DNA of 64,000 nucleotides, taken from NCBI RefSeq assembly GCF_002078875.1, contig NC_034411.1, positions 7,696,271 to 7,760,270 on the forward strand. Direction: 5' to 3'. The first letter of the stretch is position 1. Each line of letters begins with the position of its first letter. The position numbers and the translations under genes are program-made. This DNA comes from Numida meleagris (Eukaryota; Chordata; Aves; Galliformes; Numididae). Below the pieces are notes generated by a model. The model worked only from the letters and a program-made list of their open reading frames with translations. It was not told the DNA's origin and searched no databases. Of the stretch, positions 38,251 to 52,564 are shown piece by piece.

Positions 38251-40591
38251 TTAATTTCTAATTCTTGTGGGTGGGGGTAACACTTTTGCATAGGAAATTG
38301 TTTACTGCAAGTTTTTGCTCCTTTGAAGTTTACGAGGAAGCAGTCTAATCCCGTATTTATGATCCCACAATCCTGTTTCCAAATCCATCTCTGGAACAGG
38401 CGGCGCAATCACCGTTCCACCTTTCACGTCTCTGTGTGACCAGAGGGTAAACTTCTTGAACTTCAGAGTCTGCAGCCACCTAATCCCCGGGGAGTCCCCA
38501 GGGCCTGTCTGCATCGAGCTGAAACCTCAGTTTGTAAGCATCAGGATCTGCCAGAATTCCCTCCTTCAAAGAGTAGGTTGGTACAAATTTGTTTCTGGAA
38601 AATGAGATTCCTAAGTGCATACATCTCGTAGTTAGAGTATATGCAACATCAATCAAATCGTCTTTTAGTTGAACTGTCTTTCTCAAGCTTGTATTTTTAT
38701 GGTTTTTGTTAGCTTGTGGGTTGTGGAAACTCTAGAAAGTAGTGGTAAGATGATAAAGCATGCGCGGAAATACTGTGTTCTTTATACCTTTTAATATGCT
38801 TTTTCCCCTAAGCAGACAATGGTTTGACCTCACTGATGAAAGAACACTTACAGCAAAACCACTAAGTAAAAACATGAGAAATAATACATTCATGCTTCTA
38901 TTTTTCAAGTACTTTGTTGTTTTCTATGACTTGTTTACATTGTATTGGTAAATAGTGTTAGAACTGCAAACACATCAAGTATTTAAAAATGCATAAGGTT
39001 GCTTCAAATGAAGTGCAAAGCCTGCTGTACTTACTGAACGCTACAGTGGTTAAAGCATGCTAACAAATTATGATATTAAAATAGTATAATAAAATTACAA
39101 TATTAAAAGAGTGTAATAATAAAACTTGGTTCCTACGGAGGTTTGACCACGTATTCAGACACAGTTTTCCTGAGGAAGGCTTAAAACAGGGTTGTACGTA
39201 GGACTTCTGTGTTTGAAATAGGTTTGTGAATAAAAATGCCTCAAATACTCTGAAGAGTAATTATAATTAATTTGCTAATTTAATAAGCTACATTAGTCCT
39301 CTATGAAGCATGGGTGAACTACATTGTTAATAGAGTATCTCAGTTGCATTAGGAATCCTGGTACAATAGCTGTAAACCATCATAGGTGACTATTAATGAG
39401 GCTGTGACTATTATATTTTGCCACCTGGTGGCTGTTTTTTCAGCTTTTTTTCAGCTTAGCATCCAAAACAGTGTAAACCCTGTGCTGACCTGTCAGGATA
39501 GGAGAAGCAGCAAGGGAGCTGGAAAGTAAGCAATTTAGCAGTCAAAGAACTTTGACCTTCACCCAGTGTAAAGCACTGTGGTTTACAATTTTAAGGGTGA
39601 AGAGTCTGTAAAAGAAGAATACTTGTTAAGCACCAGATAAACTAGGTCAGTTCTTCCCATATCTGGCAACAGCCTTTAAGTTCCAAGGTCCCAAAAATAT
39701 ACTTCAGTTTCCCATACCAGATGTGTTTAGTTAATGACCATTGACTGTGAGTGTTTGCTACCCTTACAGCAACATTGTAAATAACATAATTAGAGGAGCT
39801 AATTTTATAATTAACTTATCTTCTACAACCGGTGTGAATGAGCGTACTGGATAAAAACAGTGCCCGTGAACAACCCAGGCAGCAGCCTGAGCCCCAGCAC
39901 CCTAAAACAAATGTGAAACCCTTTTGTGGGAAAGTCCAAACCCACAGGCCTAATTGTGTATGACAGGAAGAGAACTAGAAAGATTGGCAGCATCAGTAAA
40001 TTAGGTCCTAGAATAGAAGGAAAATGGTTAAGTAAAATTCCCAGATGATTTGAGGAAGTGAATCATATCCTAAGCTGCAAAGAAAGGCAGAAAATCTTTC
40101 CGAATGGTCTTTGCCAGTTTGACCAGAGGGAAACTTCCTTCTATTTCTTGGTGGTAGTCAGTAGTTCCTAGGATCAGAAGCTTTAATCAGTATGCAGTTT
40201 CGTGTCTGTACAATTCATTTAACTTGAGAGGTAAGTGTTCTACCTGAAAAAGTGAATGTGATCTTCACTTAGGCATAGAGTGAATGATTGGCAAGGTGTG
40301 TGGGATTTTTTTAGTCACTCCTGCGTAAGCTTTGCTGATTGACAGAGATTACATTTACTGACGAAGGCAGACTGACTCTTTATAGTAGCATTAGCCACGT
40401 TATGTATTCGTTCTATGAAGTGAAATCCATGAATTACAGCACTAATTTCAAGATTATATTTTCAGCATAAGAAAGTTTCCTTTACAGAACTGCATGGATT
40501 ATAGATACTGTGTTATTTAAATATTATTCTTGAGGGATGTTCTATAAATCTTCAAATACTTAAAGTTCTTTTTAGTCTTATACTTCCACGT

Positions 40592-40619
40592 TTTTTGTTT
40601 TTTGTTTTTTGTTTTTCAG
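40592..40619. repeat. (GTTTTTT)n run
   Basis: Four T-runs separated by single G's, ending TTTTTCAGC. Confidence 0.8.
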
Positions 40620-43089
40620 CACAGTGAAGAAACATTGTAATCTTGAGATGTTCGTCTCAATGTGAAGCTTCTTTTACATAGTGCAATAGAGGGTTTAAGT
40701 CAGGTGGGACTAACCTTGGTAACTCCAAGGTCCAGTCTTGTTAGCAGCAGCAAAGCAGCTTTATCAGCCACAGCTGCTAAGTCCTAAACTGTCAGGAGAG
40801 GGCGCAGCATTACTAGAAGTCTTAGGAAAAGGAATCTTGGTGTGCCAAGATGATTCAGAAAGACTGTCACCCCGAAACCCATATGTTCTGCAGACTGGTT
40901 TGGGAATTGAGGATAACAGAGAGGACTTCTGATCTGTAGCCACATCCTTTATAAAACTCAGTTGTTAGTGATTCTGAAGAAAATTGAGAGTTTATTGGGA
41001 AGTCATGTAGCTCTTTATTTTTCATTTTGGAGTTTACAGTGTGATTCCTAACTATCTTTTGGCTTTATTATATGCTGTACCACTTTCACATAGTATAGTG
41101 CAGAGTATCTTCTGAAAGATGTTGGTTTGCTAGCAATGCTGTGTCTTTTTTTTTTTTTAACTTAATATTATTTTCTTATTTGCAAAATATGTACAGTACA
41201 ACACGGCTCCTGGCAGTGAGAGCATTTTCTGATTTCACTGCCTAGTGTATGGGGAAGAAACTTGCTCTAATCAAAGACTTATTCAAGTCTTTAAACTTCA
41301 GACAGCGTGCTTCCTTCTTTGGTCAGTCTTGGCAGTGTTGCTGATCAGAAAGTAGACATTCTGTTTCCTGAGAAAATGTGCTGCTTGATTATTTTTTTAA
41401 TTTTTTTTTATTCACAATTGAATCAGACTTGAAGATTTGAGGTAATCTATAGAATGAATTTAAAACATTATTTGCACCTACTGGATCATTTTGTTTCACT
41501 AACGCCTTTCATTTGTGCTATTGTCAGTACAATGCCAACTAATTTAATTTTTTTCCTGTGGAAATGATTTTAAAAAGTAGAAAATCAAGCAAATTGAAAA
41601 CGGGAAATCAAGCCATTGCATTTTGTCTTCACAGAATGTTTTGATTTTTTCCCATCCTGACTTGGAACTGAATAGGCACATTTCTGTGAAATGCTTTTAA
41701 TTCAGCAAAACTGCATTTATCTTAGACCATTATAGCTGAAATAACCCCTTAACATTATCAAGAAGAAAGATCTTGTCTGACTGAATTCACCAATCAGTCT
41801 TGAAAGCTTTACATGAAAATTGTTTGTGGCTGTGGTTTCGTAAGGTGGGTATTATCAAAGCTGGCTGAGTGAATAATGAGCCTTTTCCTCTGGCTTCTGT
41901 GTAGGCAAGAATTAGTGAGAGAAAAAATGTTACTGTTAGCTAACTTAAACAAAGCTTCATATGATGAACTAAGCAGCCTGTTACTGAACTGCACCTCTTG
42001 TCTGTACTTCAGCATCAAAAGGTGGTAAAACAGACCTGTGAGCAGTTGTTGCTTTTATCTTTACACAGTGGTTGGTGCCCTGAGCTCCATCCAGAATCAG
42101 TGCAAACTTCCTGGCTCTTCCACATGGCAGTGCGAGCCTCTTCTCTGTAGTCAAGAAGCCAGTAGAACCTCTTGGTCCCAGGGCATCCCCCAGCTACATC
42201 GGGGATCCTCTTATGAAGAGCCCAGCAGCTTTACTGTGTTTGTCTCTGAGCTGGCTGTGCAGAAAGGAATTTGAGGATCCATGTTCCCTGCACTTCAGAC
42301 AGTGTCTTAATTCCTGCTCTGTGTTGCCTTTACTTGCCTCCCTACTAACAGGGAAAGGAATTTGCTGGGCCTGGCCTCTCCATGCTAGGTGTTAGCTGTT
42401 AGGACCACTCCTGTGTGGCAGTTGCTGTTTCTTCCAGGGTTGTAATACTTCTCAAATCTATTTAGAGATTCTGAGGGACTCTTTGGAACATCTTGAATGC
42501 CCACGTCTTCTGTATCACTGCTAATTCCATTAGTATTGACCTTTGGGCAAGTAAAATAATTAGGCGCTCATTTCTTTTGTTTTAAGTATCCCACAGAAGT
42601 ACCTTGGGTCTTCCCAGATCTCCAAGGGACTGCCTGCATTTGTTCTAGTTGTAATGTCATAAATTACAGAATATATTAATGTATACCTTATATGCAACAT
42701 ACAAAGCCTCTGGAGTGCAAGTTTGTTACCATTTCATACAAATCACACAAATCTCCCTAGCTATCTTTACTGGAGTCATGGTTACAAAAGCTAGAAGGCA
42801 TTGCTATGTTAGCAGCCCAATCTCTTGTGACTCACAAGCCATTAAAAATCCCAAAATTGTCTTTAAACAATACTATATATGTTAAATGCAAAGAACCCTA
42901 TGTATTTATAGAAGAGAGGGGGGGAAAAAGAATGAAATGGCAGTTACTTTAGTTGGTCCTTAGAAATCTCCTATATCCAAAGGGCCTGTAGATTCTTTCA
43001 TTTTTGTCTGGGGCTTCCTTGCGCAAAGATAGGGTTGATGGAACTCAGTACTGTTTTGGGGGGATATGGGTTTTTGTTTTTCTTTTCTT

Positions 43090-43105
43090 TGTGTGTGTGT
43101 GTGTT
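43090..43105. repeat. (GT)n microsatellite
   Basis: Eight uninterrupted GT units in a T-rich stretch. Confidence 0.85.
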
Positions 43106-46100
43106 TTGTTTGCTTTTGTCTTTCAAGGAACTCAATTCTAGGTCTCAATCACATTTTCAGCTGGTTTGGAGCCTCTAATGAACATTCAGGATCACATTCT
43201 TTCTGTATGAATGCTACCCAGTGGATTAATGAGCTCATCAATGTCAAACCGGCGTCATTCTTCCTGCCATCATTTACACTACATCCTCACAGTAGCAGAA
43301 ATTAATGACATCAGTGTGGTCATACCACCTATACACCTGGCCTCTACATTCTTATATATGGAATTCATCAGCAGCGTGTGCAAAATGTATTTTATTTTAT
43401 GCATTTTAGTGCAGGTAAGGTTTCTGAGGAGAGGCAGTAGAAAATACAAAGTATCTGCTGGTGAGCTGTTAGCAATGGTGGTGCCTCCTTGGGTGTGAAT
43501 GAAACAAATTTTAAGACAGGTGCAGGCTGAAAGCAGCCTGACTTCAGCCATAATTTAATGTGTTACTCAGGCAAACTGAGAGGAGAAAACAGCTGATGGA
43601 AGTAGCATCCCTGGAAATGAAAGTGATGTAGAACCAACGTTCTATTTCCTTCCAGATCTGGCAATACTTCTGTTTCCTAGAAGATGGTACTATGTGAGTA
43701 CTTCCACCATCATCCGGAGAGTAATATTTCTAACTCTGTGACAGAGCAAAGCTTGCCACTGTGACTATTTTTTTTTTCCAACACAGGCTCTAAATGCAGA
43801 AAACCAATGAGACGAGAATTCAAAACTATTCATTTAACAGCAGTGTTTTGTCTGTAAGAGGCCTGGCTTGTGAATTTTGTACAGTTTAAGTTGAAAAATG
43901 CTAAAATAGTTGGAGGTCATTGTTCTGTTTGAGTGATTCAATTTACTTATTGGATAAAAGTGAATTGATTTCCATAGCCATCCTCCTTACTTGTGTGCTA
44001 GCACCAGTCTGACGACAGGAGTCAAGTCATCAAAATCCCTTGAAGATAAGCTGATAGGAAATTGTAAGGTACAAATTACTAAGTCTGTGTTTGTGATGAG
44101 CACTATTACAGCGATCTCCTGCATGCTGTGCTGTTCAGAGTAGAAGGACTCATGCCCATAATCTCTATGAACATCTATTTTCAGACTTTTTCATTTCCGA
44201 AGGCATTTCACCTTTTCTGAAAGATTTAGGAACAATGAAATTTACCTCTGCTTTTAAAATATATATTACTGTTCCTGTACTGAATAAGACCACCTTTAAT
44301 ATCCTTTCGTAATTGCACAAGGAGTTTTCACATATGTATATCAAATCAGACAGTGAAATTCAGATGCTTTGGACAGGTTTTCTCCATGAACCGGTGTGTG
44401 ACTGGCTGTGGTGCGTATCACTGGTTTTGTTTTTGTTTTTACAGAGATCATAGCCTTTTATCTTTACAGTCAAGAGCTAAATGTTCAATAGTGTGAGTAG
44501 AAATGGAATTACGTTCCAGCTTTCAAAATGGAAATGACTAAGTTTTTTTCTGGGTTAATCAAAACTACCATCTCAAAAACTGTCTGTCTGCCCCAGTTGT
44601 GTTGGAGTACTGCAAGCAAGGGCCTTAGACTGCATCAGCAGTTATAGTGAGACTTGTCTGTGAGGCTGAGACCCTAGCATCTGCCAGTGGTGGTTTGGGA
44701 TGTTACTCCCTTCAGCTGGGCTTTATTGCTCCTCTACAGAGACAGAAGTGGTGCCTGTGTCTTGGTGACTGCAATGGAGAATCTGATGTGTTTGCAAAAA
44801 GCCCTCTTTGCTGATGGTTTAAGATAACGTGCCAGGACAGGGAAGAGACAAGTGTTCCAATCAGTCTTCCAGCTTGTTCTAGATCAAGTGGCCTCAAGTA
44901 GTGAGGGTCAAGCAGCTCCTTGAATTGCATAACAAGGTTTGCCGGAGGTGAATATCAATCTCTGTGAAGTCCCATCATTTTTTCACAAACAGAAAGATGT
45001 AAAATTGAATTCTAGACATCTATACCAAGAAAAGGATACAAACAAGCTCAATAGTGGCAGCAGAATGTGGGAAGTTACAGGCAGAAGAGTGTACAGACTG
45101 CTGGTGAGTGCCGGGAACAGCACAGTGACCAAGGCAAACACAAAAACAGGAGGGAGACAAGAAGTTCAGCCCCTGCAGCCTTCAATATACAGCACAACAG
45201 GGAGACTACTTGAGAGTGGCTGGACCGACTCTTGCTGCAAGGAGAGCTATGAAAGATGAGAATAAGTGCCTGAGTAATCTTAACATTCACCAGGCTCTTA
45301 TGTAGGAACAGTCTCTCTAAATTATGGTAACTGCATTTCAGCACTGGGAAAAGAGTGCTTTCTCTGAGCCAGCTCCTTGGTTCTAGTAAACAAATATAAT
45401 CCCAGCAGTCTTAAATGGTGTCACTGATGTGCTCTGTAGGCATCCTTGCCAGGGGGTGCTTCCCCTCATTGTTCCCTGCAAATCTCTGCACCACCACTCA
45501 ATCTAAATGCAGCCTGTGCTATTTCAAGGGTGATGTATGTGCATCTTAGAGCAGTGAGCTACAGCCACCCCTTCTCTAATGTTTTTTTTGTAGCCAAGAG
45601 GTGTGAGTTACTGGTGAATTTGGCTCATGGCTTTCTTTTTGTAAGCAATAAACTAAAAAAATGTCTAACAAGCACAATAAAACTATGAATTTATATGATC
45701 TATCCCTTGTTGGAAGGAGTCTAGATTCCCACCATAGCCGAGAGGGAGCTATTTTCAGAGGACTAGGCTGGGCTCTGTGCCTTCATTTGGCCTAACTGGA
45801 ATCTGACGTATCCAATCTAGATGTTGAGGAATTCTTGTGCCTCTGTTCTTCCGCGTATGCAGTGCTACTGAGTTGGAAACATGGCTCCAAACAGGATGTA
45901 GAGCCAAAACTTGTCTTCCCAATGCAAGCTGATTGTGAAATACTCCGAAGGAGCAACTTTGCCTCAATTTTCCTGCATTTATGGAAGTGTTTATAATGTA
46001 GGCCGCAGGGTATTTGCTGTCTGCTTGGTCAGATGTAAGTCAGCAGTTCAGTGGATTTACATGAAAGACTGATGGTGACACGCAATCAGTTTGCATGCAA

Positions 46101-46179
46101 ATGGCATTGATCCAGTTGCCCAGTTGTGGAATGTTATATGAGCAGTGCAGATATAATTATATCCAAATTTGGCTACACT

Positions 46180-46208
46180 CCATATTTTATCCATATTTAT
46201 CCATATTC
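46180..46208. repeat. 10-bp tandem repeat (CCATATTTAT)n
   Basis: Three near-identical CCATATT units with period about 10. Confidence 0.85.
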
Positions 46209-47798
46209 TGCTGCAAAGGGGCTTGTCTCCTTTGCCAAGTAATCCCCTGGGCAAAGAGCGTATCTTAGTAAGTCACTGTTTATTCCATATTGGGTGGAAT
46301 TTCCAATAAATCCTTCTCTGTGGAGAAGCCAAGATGCATGACCCTTGTTAGTGATGCAGCTATCTCCAAAAGTCAAACCTCTGTCGTCTTGGTGGTCCAG
46401 CTCACTTATGATATGTTGCATCCTGTGAGATCATTCGCACTTCTTTGAGCAACTAATTCCTGATGGAAAATCCATTGGCAATAGCTCACTTCTTTGAGGA
46501 GCAAAGGCTCCTTTCTGTGCTGCCATGTGGTTGAGCAGGAGGGGGTTTCAGGGGTACAACAGGGCTCTCCTGCCAGTCAGATGCTTGCTTTGCTTGTTTG
46601 TAGAGGTGGTAGGATGTGAACCAGCTTTCGTTCAAAAATAACATAGGCATTTTAGCACATGACTGCTCCCTCTCTAGCACGTCCTCTTGTACCTTCTGGG
46701 ATCATTTTATCTGAGTTGTGCTGATGTAGCTCAATTGCTATCAGATGTCCTTTTCAGGGTCACTGTAGGGATGAGGAACATGTAAACTGAACCTGCTGGG
46801 GTAGCTGTTACAAACTGACTTGTTCTCTGATTGCCTGTAGCCAGCCACTCTGAGGTGGATGGGGCATCTACTTCATGGCTGCAAAGCTACGAGTCTTCTG
46901 ATCTTTTTTCCCTGTACAAACATCTTCAGATGTGGTTTGACAGCAGGTTACACTGAGAAGATTTTTCCACTCTACAGTTCTACACCATGAAGACACTGAA
47001 ATTACCCTACAGGCTGCACATTCAGAGAGACCCGTGTTACTCGCACATCTCTGGTTTTGGCTGACTATTTATATAGCTAGGCCACTTCTCTGGAGAGCCT
47101 CCCTTTCTCATATCTCTTCTGATAGAGATGAGGGCAGACAGAACTACAACTTTGTGCTACCTAGAAAACCCAGGATGCTAACACTCTGCAAAGCATGACA
47201 AGGAGTCACTGTGCTCTCAGGTTTGCTTTAGGGCTGGTTTGCTTTTACAGAGCTGGACCAGTTTCTCCTGAGTCAGATTCTGTTATGTGCAAGCTACTGT
47301 GGTGCCTTTAATTCAGTTAAGAGTGGATCAGATAGGTTTCTTCTCCCTTCACAATTATTACCTTATTGTTGCTCTGTTTGTTAATGTGTATTATGGCAGC
47401 ATTACACAGCTACAAGCCTGCCCCAGGGCCCAGTGCAGTAAGTATCTGTGGTATGATTTTCTCTTCTGATTGTGTAGACAGAGCAATCACAGCATTACAA
47501 ACTTACATCTACAGTTTCTTGAGACTCATTCCGTCTCTGGAAAAGCTTCATGTGTGGAAAGTATTGGCCCTCTGGGACAGGTTGGACCTTTTATTTTCCT
47601 GCACAGGGAGAGATATAAGGAGTCAGATGGCAGTAGGTCAGAGCTGTGTTGGGCCCCAGTCTAGTGCAGGCCCTAGGTAAGGCTCCACTGCAGTCTCCCT
47701 ATATAAAACTCCTTCACAGTGTACTCCACAGGAGCTAACTGGCATTGAAACACAGAATCTGTCCCAGTCCTTTGACTTCCTTTTTTTTAAACTATATA

Positions 47799-48322
47799 GG
47801 TCGCTCTGAAAGTAATGCTGCCTATTTATTTCCATGGAAACAACAACAGCTACAAAGAGCACAATAATGCTGTTCGATAGGGCAAATTCTCAGCTACAAA
47901 ACACTGTTTTTCAACGTAGCCGCTACCGTTAGCTATGCGTTTTTGCCAGTGATGAACAAGAGCCTGCATGCTGTACTTGTAAAAATCTGCACTAGCAGAT
48001 TTGCAGATCTGCACCACCCACTGCCTCGCTGTGCTCACATCCGCTATTTAGTCTCCATAAATGTTCAGCAAGCATCAATGAATGTCAGTGGGGGCCATTT
48101 TTTCCACATGGAGGAATTCAGTTCCATGCCTTCGCTTCATACACACTTCTGTGTCAGACACCATTCTGTCAGACTGTCCCTCTGCTGCCATCTGTCACGT
48201 GGCAGCAAAATGTAATGGAATATTGGTGGGAAGGTTCAACCAGTACCACCATACCTTCAACATCCACCCCTGACATCATGGGCCAGCAAAATAAAGCAGC
48301 AGACATTGCTTTCGGAGCAGCT
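47799..48322. mobile_element. Short mariner-type DNA transposon with both terminal inverted repeats
   Basis: The left end GGTCGCTCTGAAAGTAATGC follows a TA dinucleotide. The right end, ACATTGCTTTCGGAGCAGCT, is its imperfect inverse. Total length is about 524 bp, well below a full mariner (about 1.3 kb), so it is an internally deleted, non-autonomous copy. The inner sequence retains segments of the parent element but no intact transposase frame. It resembles the chicken mariner family Galluhop / Mariner1_GG from memory; the exact family name is unverified. Confidence 0.8.
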
Positions 48323-48489
48323 CTCATGCACCTGTGTGCTGTCAGTCTATCAAAGCAGGATGAAACAGAGTTGCCTAGAGCTTCGCTCACAGAAGATTTA
48401 GCATAGTACTATTATAGCTGGGAATCTGACTGTTTTCCCTTAATTTCCATTGTGGGTATCCAAAGGGAATATTCCATGGGTATCCTGGA

Positions 48490-48729
48490 AACCAAGGGAA
48501 TGGCATGAAGCTGTGACAAGGGATGGTCAGGCTGTACATTAGGGGTGGTCAGGCACTGAAATGACCTCCAGGCCAGTGGTCACAGCCCCAAGCCTGCTGG
48601 AATTCAAGAAGAGTTTGGACACCACTCAGAAATAGGGTTTAGATTTTGTGTGGTCTTGTGTGGGGCCAGGAGTTGGACTTGGTGACCCTTGTGGGTCCCT
48701 TCCAAATCAGGATATTCTATGGTTCTGTA
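48490..48729 (+). mobile_element. CR1 retroposon 3' fragment
   Basis: About 240 bp of diverged CR1. Recognisable parts include GTGGTCAGGCACTGAAATGA, GAAGAGTTTGGAC, GTTGGACTTGGTGACCC and the terminal ATTCTATGGTTCTGT. It starts about 170 bp right of the mariner copy. Confidence 0.88.
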
Positions 48730-51700
48730 AGTAGGCAGAAGTGAGAAAAGATTCAGGCTCTCAGTCTCTAAGCTCTGAAGACTTCACCATCCCAGATCTG
48801 ACAGGCAATAAAAGATGTCACTAAATGCAGTCTTGCTCCTCTGAAGATTTCAGAGATACAACAAAATAAAATAGATGAGCATAACATTGCCCCTCTATTT
48901 CTGCAATCTGTCAGTGTCTTTCACCCCAAGTCTTTGCTCAGTCTTTAGCTGGGCAGAGCAGACAAGGAATTTGAAGAGAGTAAGAACACGTCAGGACTCC
49001 TGAGTTTGCCTAAGACTGCATATAAAAAATAATATTGTCTTAGAAAACAAAAAGCATGTGTCCTGCATCTGCTGAGCAAGGATTTTCATGCCCATGGTTT
49101 TTCACTGGTTGCTGGCAGATTCACAAAATTGGATGTATTCTGACTGAGGCTGAATAAGCAGCTGGAGGGCTGTTATCTCTGTGTAGTGGCACGGGCCTGT
49201 TCTCTTTGCTGTTTTCAGGCAGTCTGCCCATTCTCTCTCCTTTGTAGAGGCAGGAGCTTTATGGGAGGGTGAGCACGTTCACGTACATCATAGCGTTGGT
49301 GCTAGCTGAGGCTGAGCCAAGCAAATTACTTCTGTCTCATTCCCACAGAGGGAGGAGGATACTTAATACCTTGAGTTTATACCTTTTGGTAAAGCACTCC
49401 AAAACACCTGTCAGTCAGACTCGTAGATTTATGTAGCCAGTGATCATTCACCCATCTCTGGCATTCAGCCATCTTGCAGTGATAGAATTTAAACTACGTA
49501 TAAAACTGGTGACCCAAAGCTGCTCAGGTCAGATTTGTCTGCTACTGTAACCTCCTTTACATCAGTAAAGCACCAGCAAAGATGAATCCGGATCTCTACA
49601 TCTTTTCATCTTGTTTAGGAATAGGAGACCACCCTATCAGAAATGAGGGCCGATCACTACAACATCAACATTCCCTGTGCCGCTTGCAACCCATCAGCCA
49701 GGAGCTGTTCAGTAGCTCCTTTTCTGAGAAAATGCTGGTGCTGAAAACTTCAAAAATGACTGGGATAAAAAATTACCCTGTTAGGTCTGAGCAAAAATCT
49801 GCCCACTTGAAACACAATTCTGCTTTATCTGATTTTATTTTTGGTGGAAGGGAAGGCAGACAGTGTTTTCCTATCATCACCTATTTTTGGCTACCCGGGA
49901 AGGATCTGGTTGAAAGCCTTTGAAAGCTCTGGTAACCAATAATTACTTTGGATCTAGCTAATAGGAAACTCTGTTCTAAGCAATTTGGAAAGTTATGAAA
50001 ACAAAAAAAGGGTTACATGTTTATAGAGCACTTTCCACATTATTTAGCATTCCTGGTTAATGGAGTGTATTGTGCTTCCTACACCTACATGTAGAAGATG
50101 CTTGCGTTACTCATGGGATGTTGAAGGGGGGTGCTGTGTAGATGCTGCCCTAAGCACCTCCACTCCTTCTAGAGCTTTTTATTTATTTACTAAACCTGGC
50201 AGGACAGGTGAACCCCTCTGGAAACAGAATTGCAAAGGTCTTGTTTATTGTGTGTTTGATGCAAACCCCTCTGCCTTCGGCACTGAAAGCCTTTGTTGTT
50301 CTTCACTCTCTTAGGGTGGTAGTTTCCTTCCTATTAACAGATGCTTAAGGAGTCTTGTATCTGTCCTATGTTGTTTTCATGTCTTTTTCTTTTTTTAAAC
50401 CTCAAACACAGGGTATGTGTCCTTGTGAATGGGACATCAGGCAGATAGCTATACTTGGGTATTTGGTAAAAGGCAAACGTCCTCAGGGGCGCTTTTGTAG
50501 ACACTGGCCTAGGTTCTCTGGAAGATCATTCAGGGCATTATATCACTGATAAATCATCCTCTGAAGGAGTGCCTCTCTTTCCACCGCCTGTATAGGAAAC
50601 CCACAGAGACCAGACTCACTTACCACAGCTGAAATTAGATGCTGCAGAAGGTGGCGTGAATGCCCCCACAGTTTCAGCTACTACTCACTCATTAAAAGGC
50701 TTCCAGTTTTCCCACTGATGTAGCCACTCAGCTGGCCTAAGCAAAAAAGTAGTCTGTGGAAAATTGTGTATTAAGCATCAGTCTTTATTGCACCAAATAG
50801 TTCTTTTAAATCCTCACCCTGGGAAGCTGTTGACGCATGTTTGAATCACTCTACTACCTTCTCCCAATAAAGGTATGTGTAATTGTGTTTGTGTATACTA
50901 GTTACATGTTGCTGTGGAAGTTTTGGCATGCTGATATGTATCTGCATGCCAGCCATCACAGCCCATGGATTCATGGCTGTATATGGAAGTTCACCTGTGA
51001 AGATATTCAGAATTTCCCTTTGGAGCTGCTTGAGTTCTAAACCAAGTGGAGTTCCTACATGCTGGAGATGGGTGACAGTCTCTGGCAGTAAAAACTGTGG
51101 CCTCCGATTTGAAACCTGGCTGACATCACCCTGAAAGCCATGAAGGACATTTCTTCCTGCTGCACCCTCCCTAGAACAGCGTGTTCCTTATGGATCAGTA
51201 TGCTCTTAGAGGCCAAATCTTGCTCCTCCCTTCCAGCACTGCAGGTAAAATAAGATAACTAGACAGCTTGAACATAGAAGAAGCCAAAAGCATGGAAACA
51301 GGTTGAGGTGGAAGTCCATTTGGTTAGGTGCCATGGCTGTATAGATTCAGTGTTTAAAATCCCTTGCAAGGAGAGAATGACATAGAGGGAGTGACTGACT
51401 GCAGTTAACTTTGGGTTTCCTGAAGGCCAGATGTAGGAATGCCAGAAAGAACGCATTTGAGCATAATTAGAGGCTTTCTGAAATTAAGATAAAACTTGAT
51501 CTGCAAAGTCTGTACACTTGGATTTCATGTTACATTACACCGACATTGGGATGTTAGGCAATATGCCACCAACTCCAATTTACTTGGGATATGGTGACTG
51601 TTAATTCTTAAAGTGTGGATTGAAGGAATGTGCTAAAACATTTTAGAAAATTTCCTGTCTGATATTTGGTCATTAGGCTGAAAAGGACTATGTACCTTGA

Positions 51701-52524
51701 GGATGGTGGTAGTAAACATGGTGAAAGTGTAGGGAAAGCTCAGTGGTACTGCAGAGGTAGCTTAGAGTCTTCTGTTTACTCATCCACCTACTGAAAGATA
51801 AAAGCACATATGAAACAGAAGAGTGGTACACTGAAGTTGGACAGAGTTTTCTTTGCACAAATTATATTGCAATTCATGAACAGTATCAGCATACATGAGC
51901 TTAACAGGATTTTGAAAAAGACCAAGCATCTAACAGCCCCCAACACCAAGATGTCCTACTGCAACAATAAATACATATAATTCAAGAGTACCAAATAGGT
52001 TTAAAACCAGCTCTACTTAAAGAGAATTGAAAGAAAAATGTATCTGGCAAAAGTTACGCTATAGCTCTCTGCGACAGCATCCTCATGCGGTCCTCCAAAA
52101 TAAATTCCAGTTAGTGTAGCCAAAGACCATGAACTGTTTGAACTACTAGCTGTATCAGGAGAAACAGCCACTGTCTTCCTGTGATGGTCTGTGTTGAATA
52201 TAGTGACCATCTACTGACCTGACCATGGACATAGGTTGTGATGTGGCTGAAAATTAAAAGCGGATGGATATTTGAATGTAGAAGGAGATTTCTGGCATTC
52301 TGTCACCTACCTGAATTGACTGCTGAATGCTTCAAGTGTGCATTAGTTATTTCTTCTACAAATGAACCCAAACTGTGCTCTACTTAGAGACGCTTGGGTT
52401 CATTTTTACTAAAAATGTTCAGACCTTGCTCAGTCCTATGCAAGTTCTGCTTCAACCAGCCTAATGACAGGACTATTAACCCAGCCAATATTATTTCCAG
52501 ACAGTCTGAAACAATCTCTTCTGT

Positions 52525-52564
52525 TTTACAGGACATATAAATGCTTTACAGGACACATAAATTC
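52525..52564. repeat. 20-bp tandem duplication
   Basis: Two near-identical copies of TTTACAGGACATATAAATGC; the second has CACATAA and ends ATTC. Confidence 0.85.

Noticed and set aside
48169..48390. Minus-strand ORF across the mariner copy
   Set aside because: It is a fragment of the decayed transposon, not a gene; it spans the right terminal repeat.
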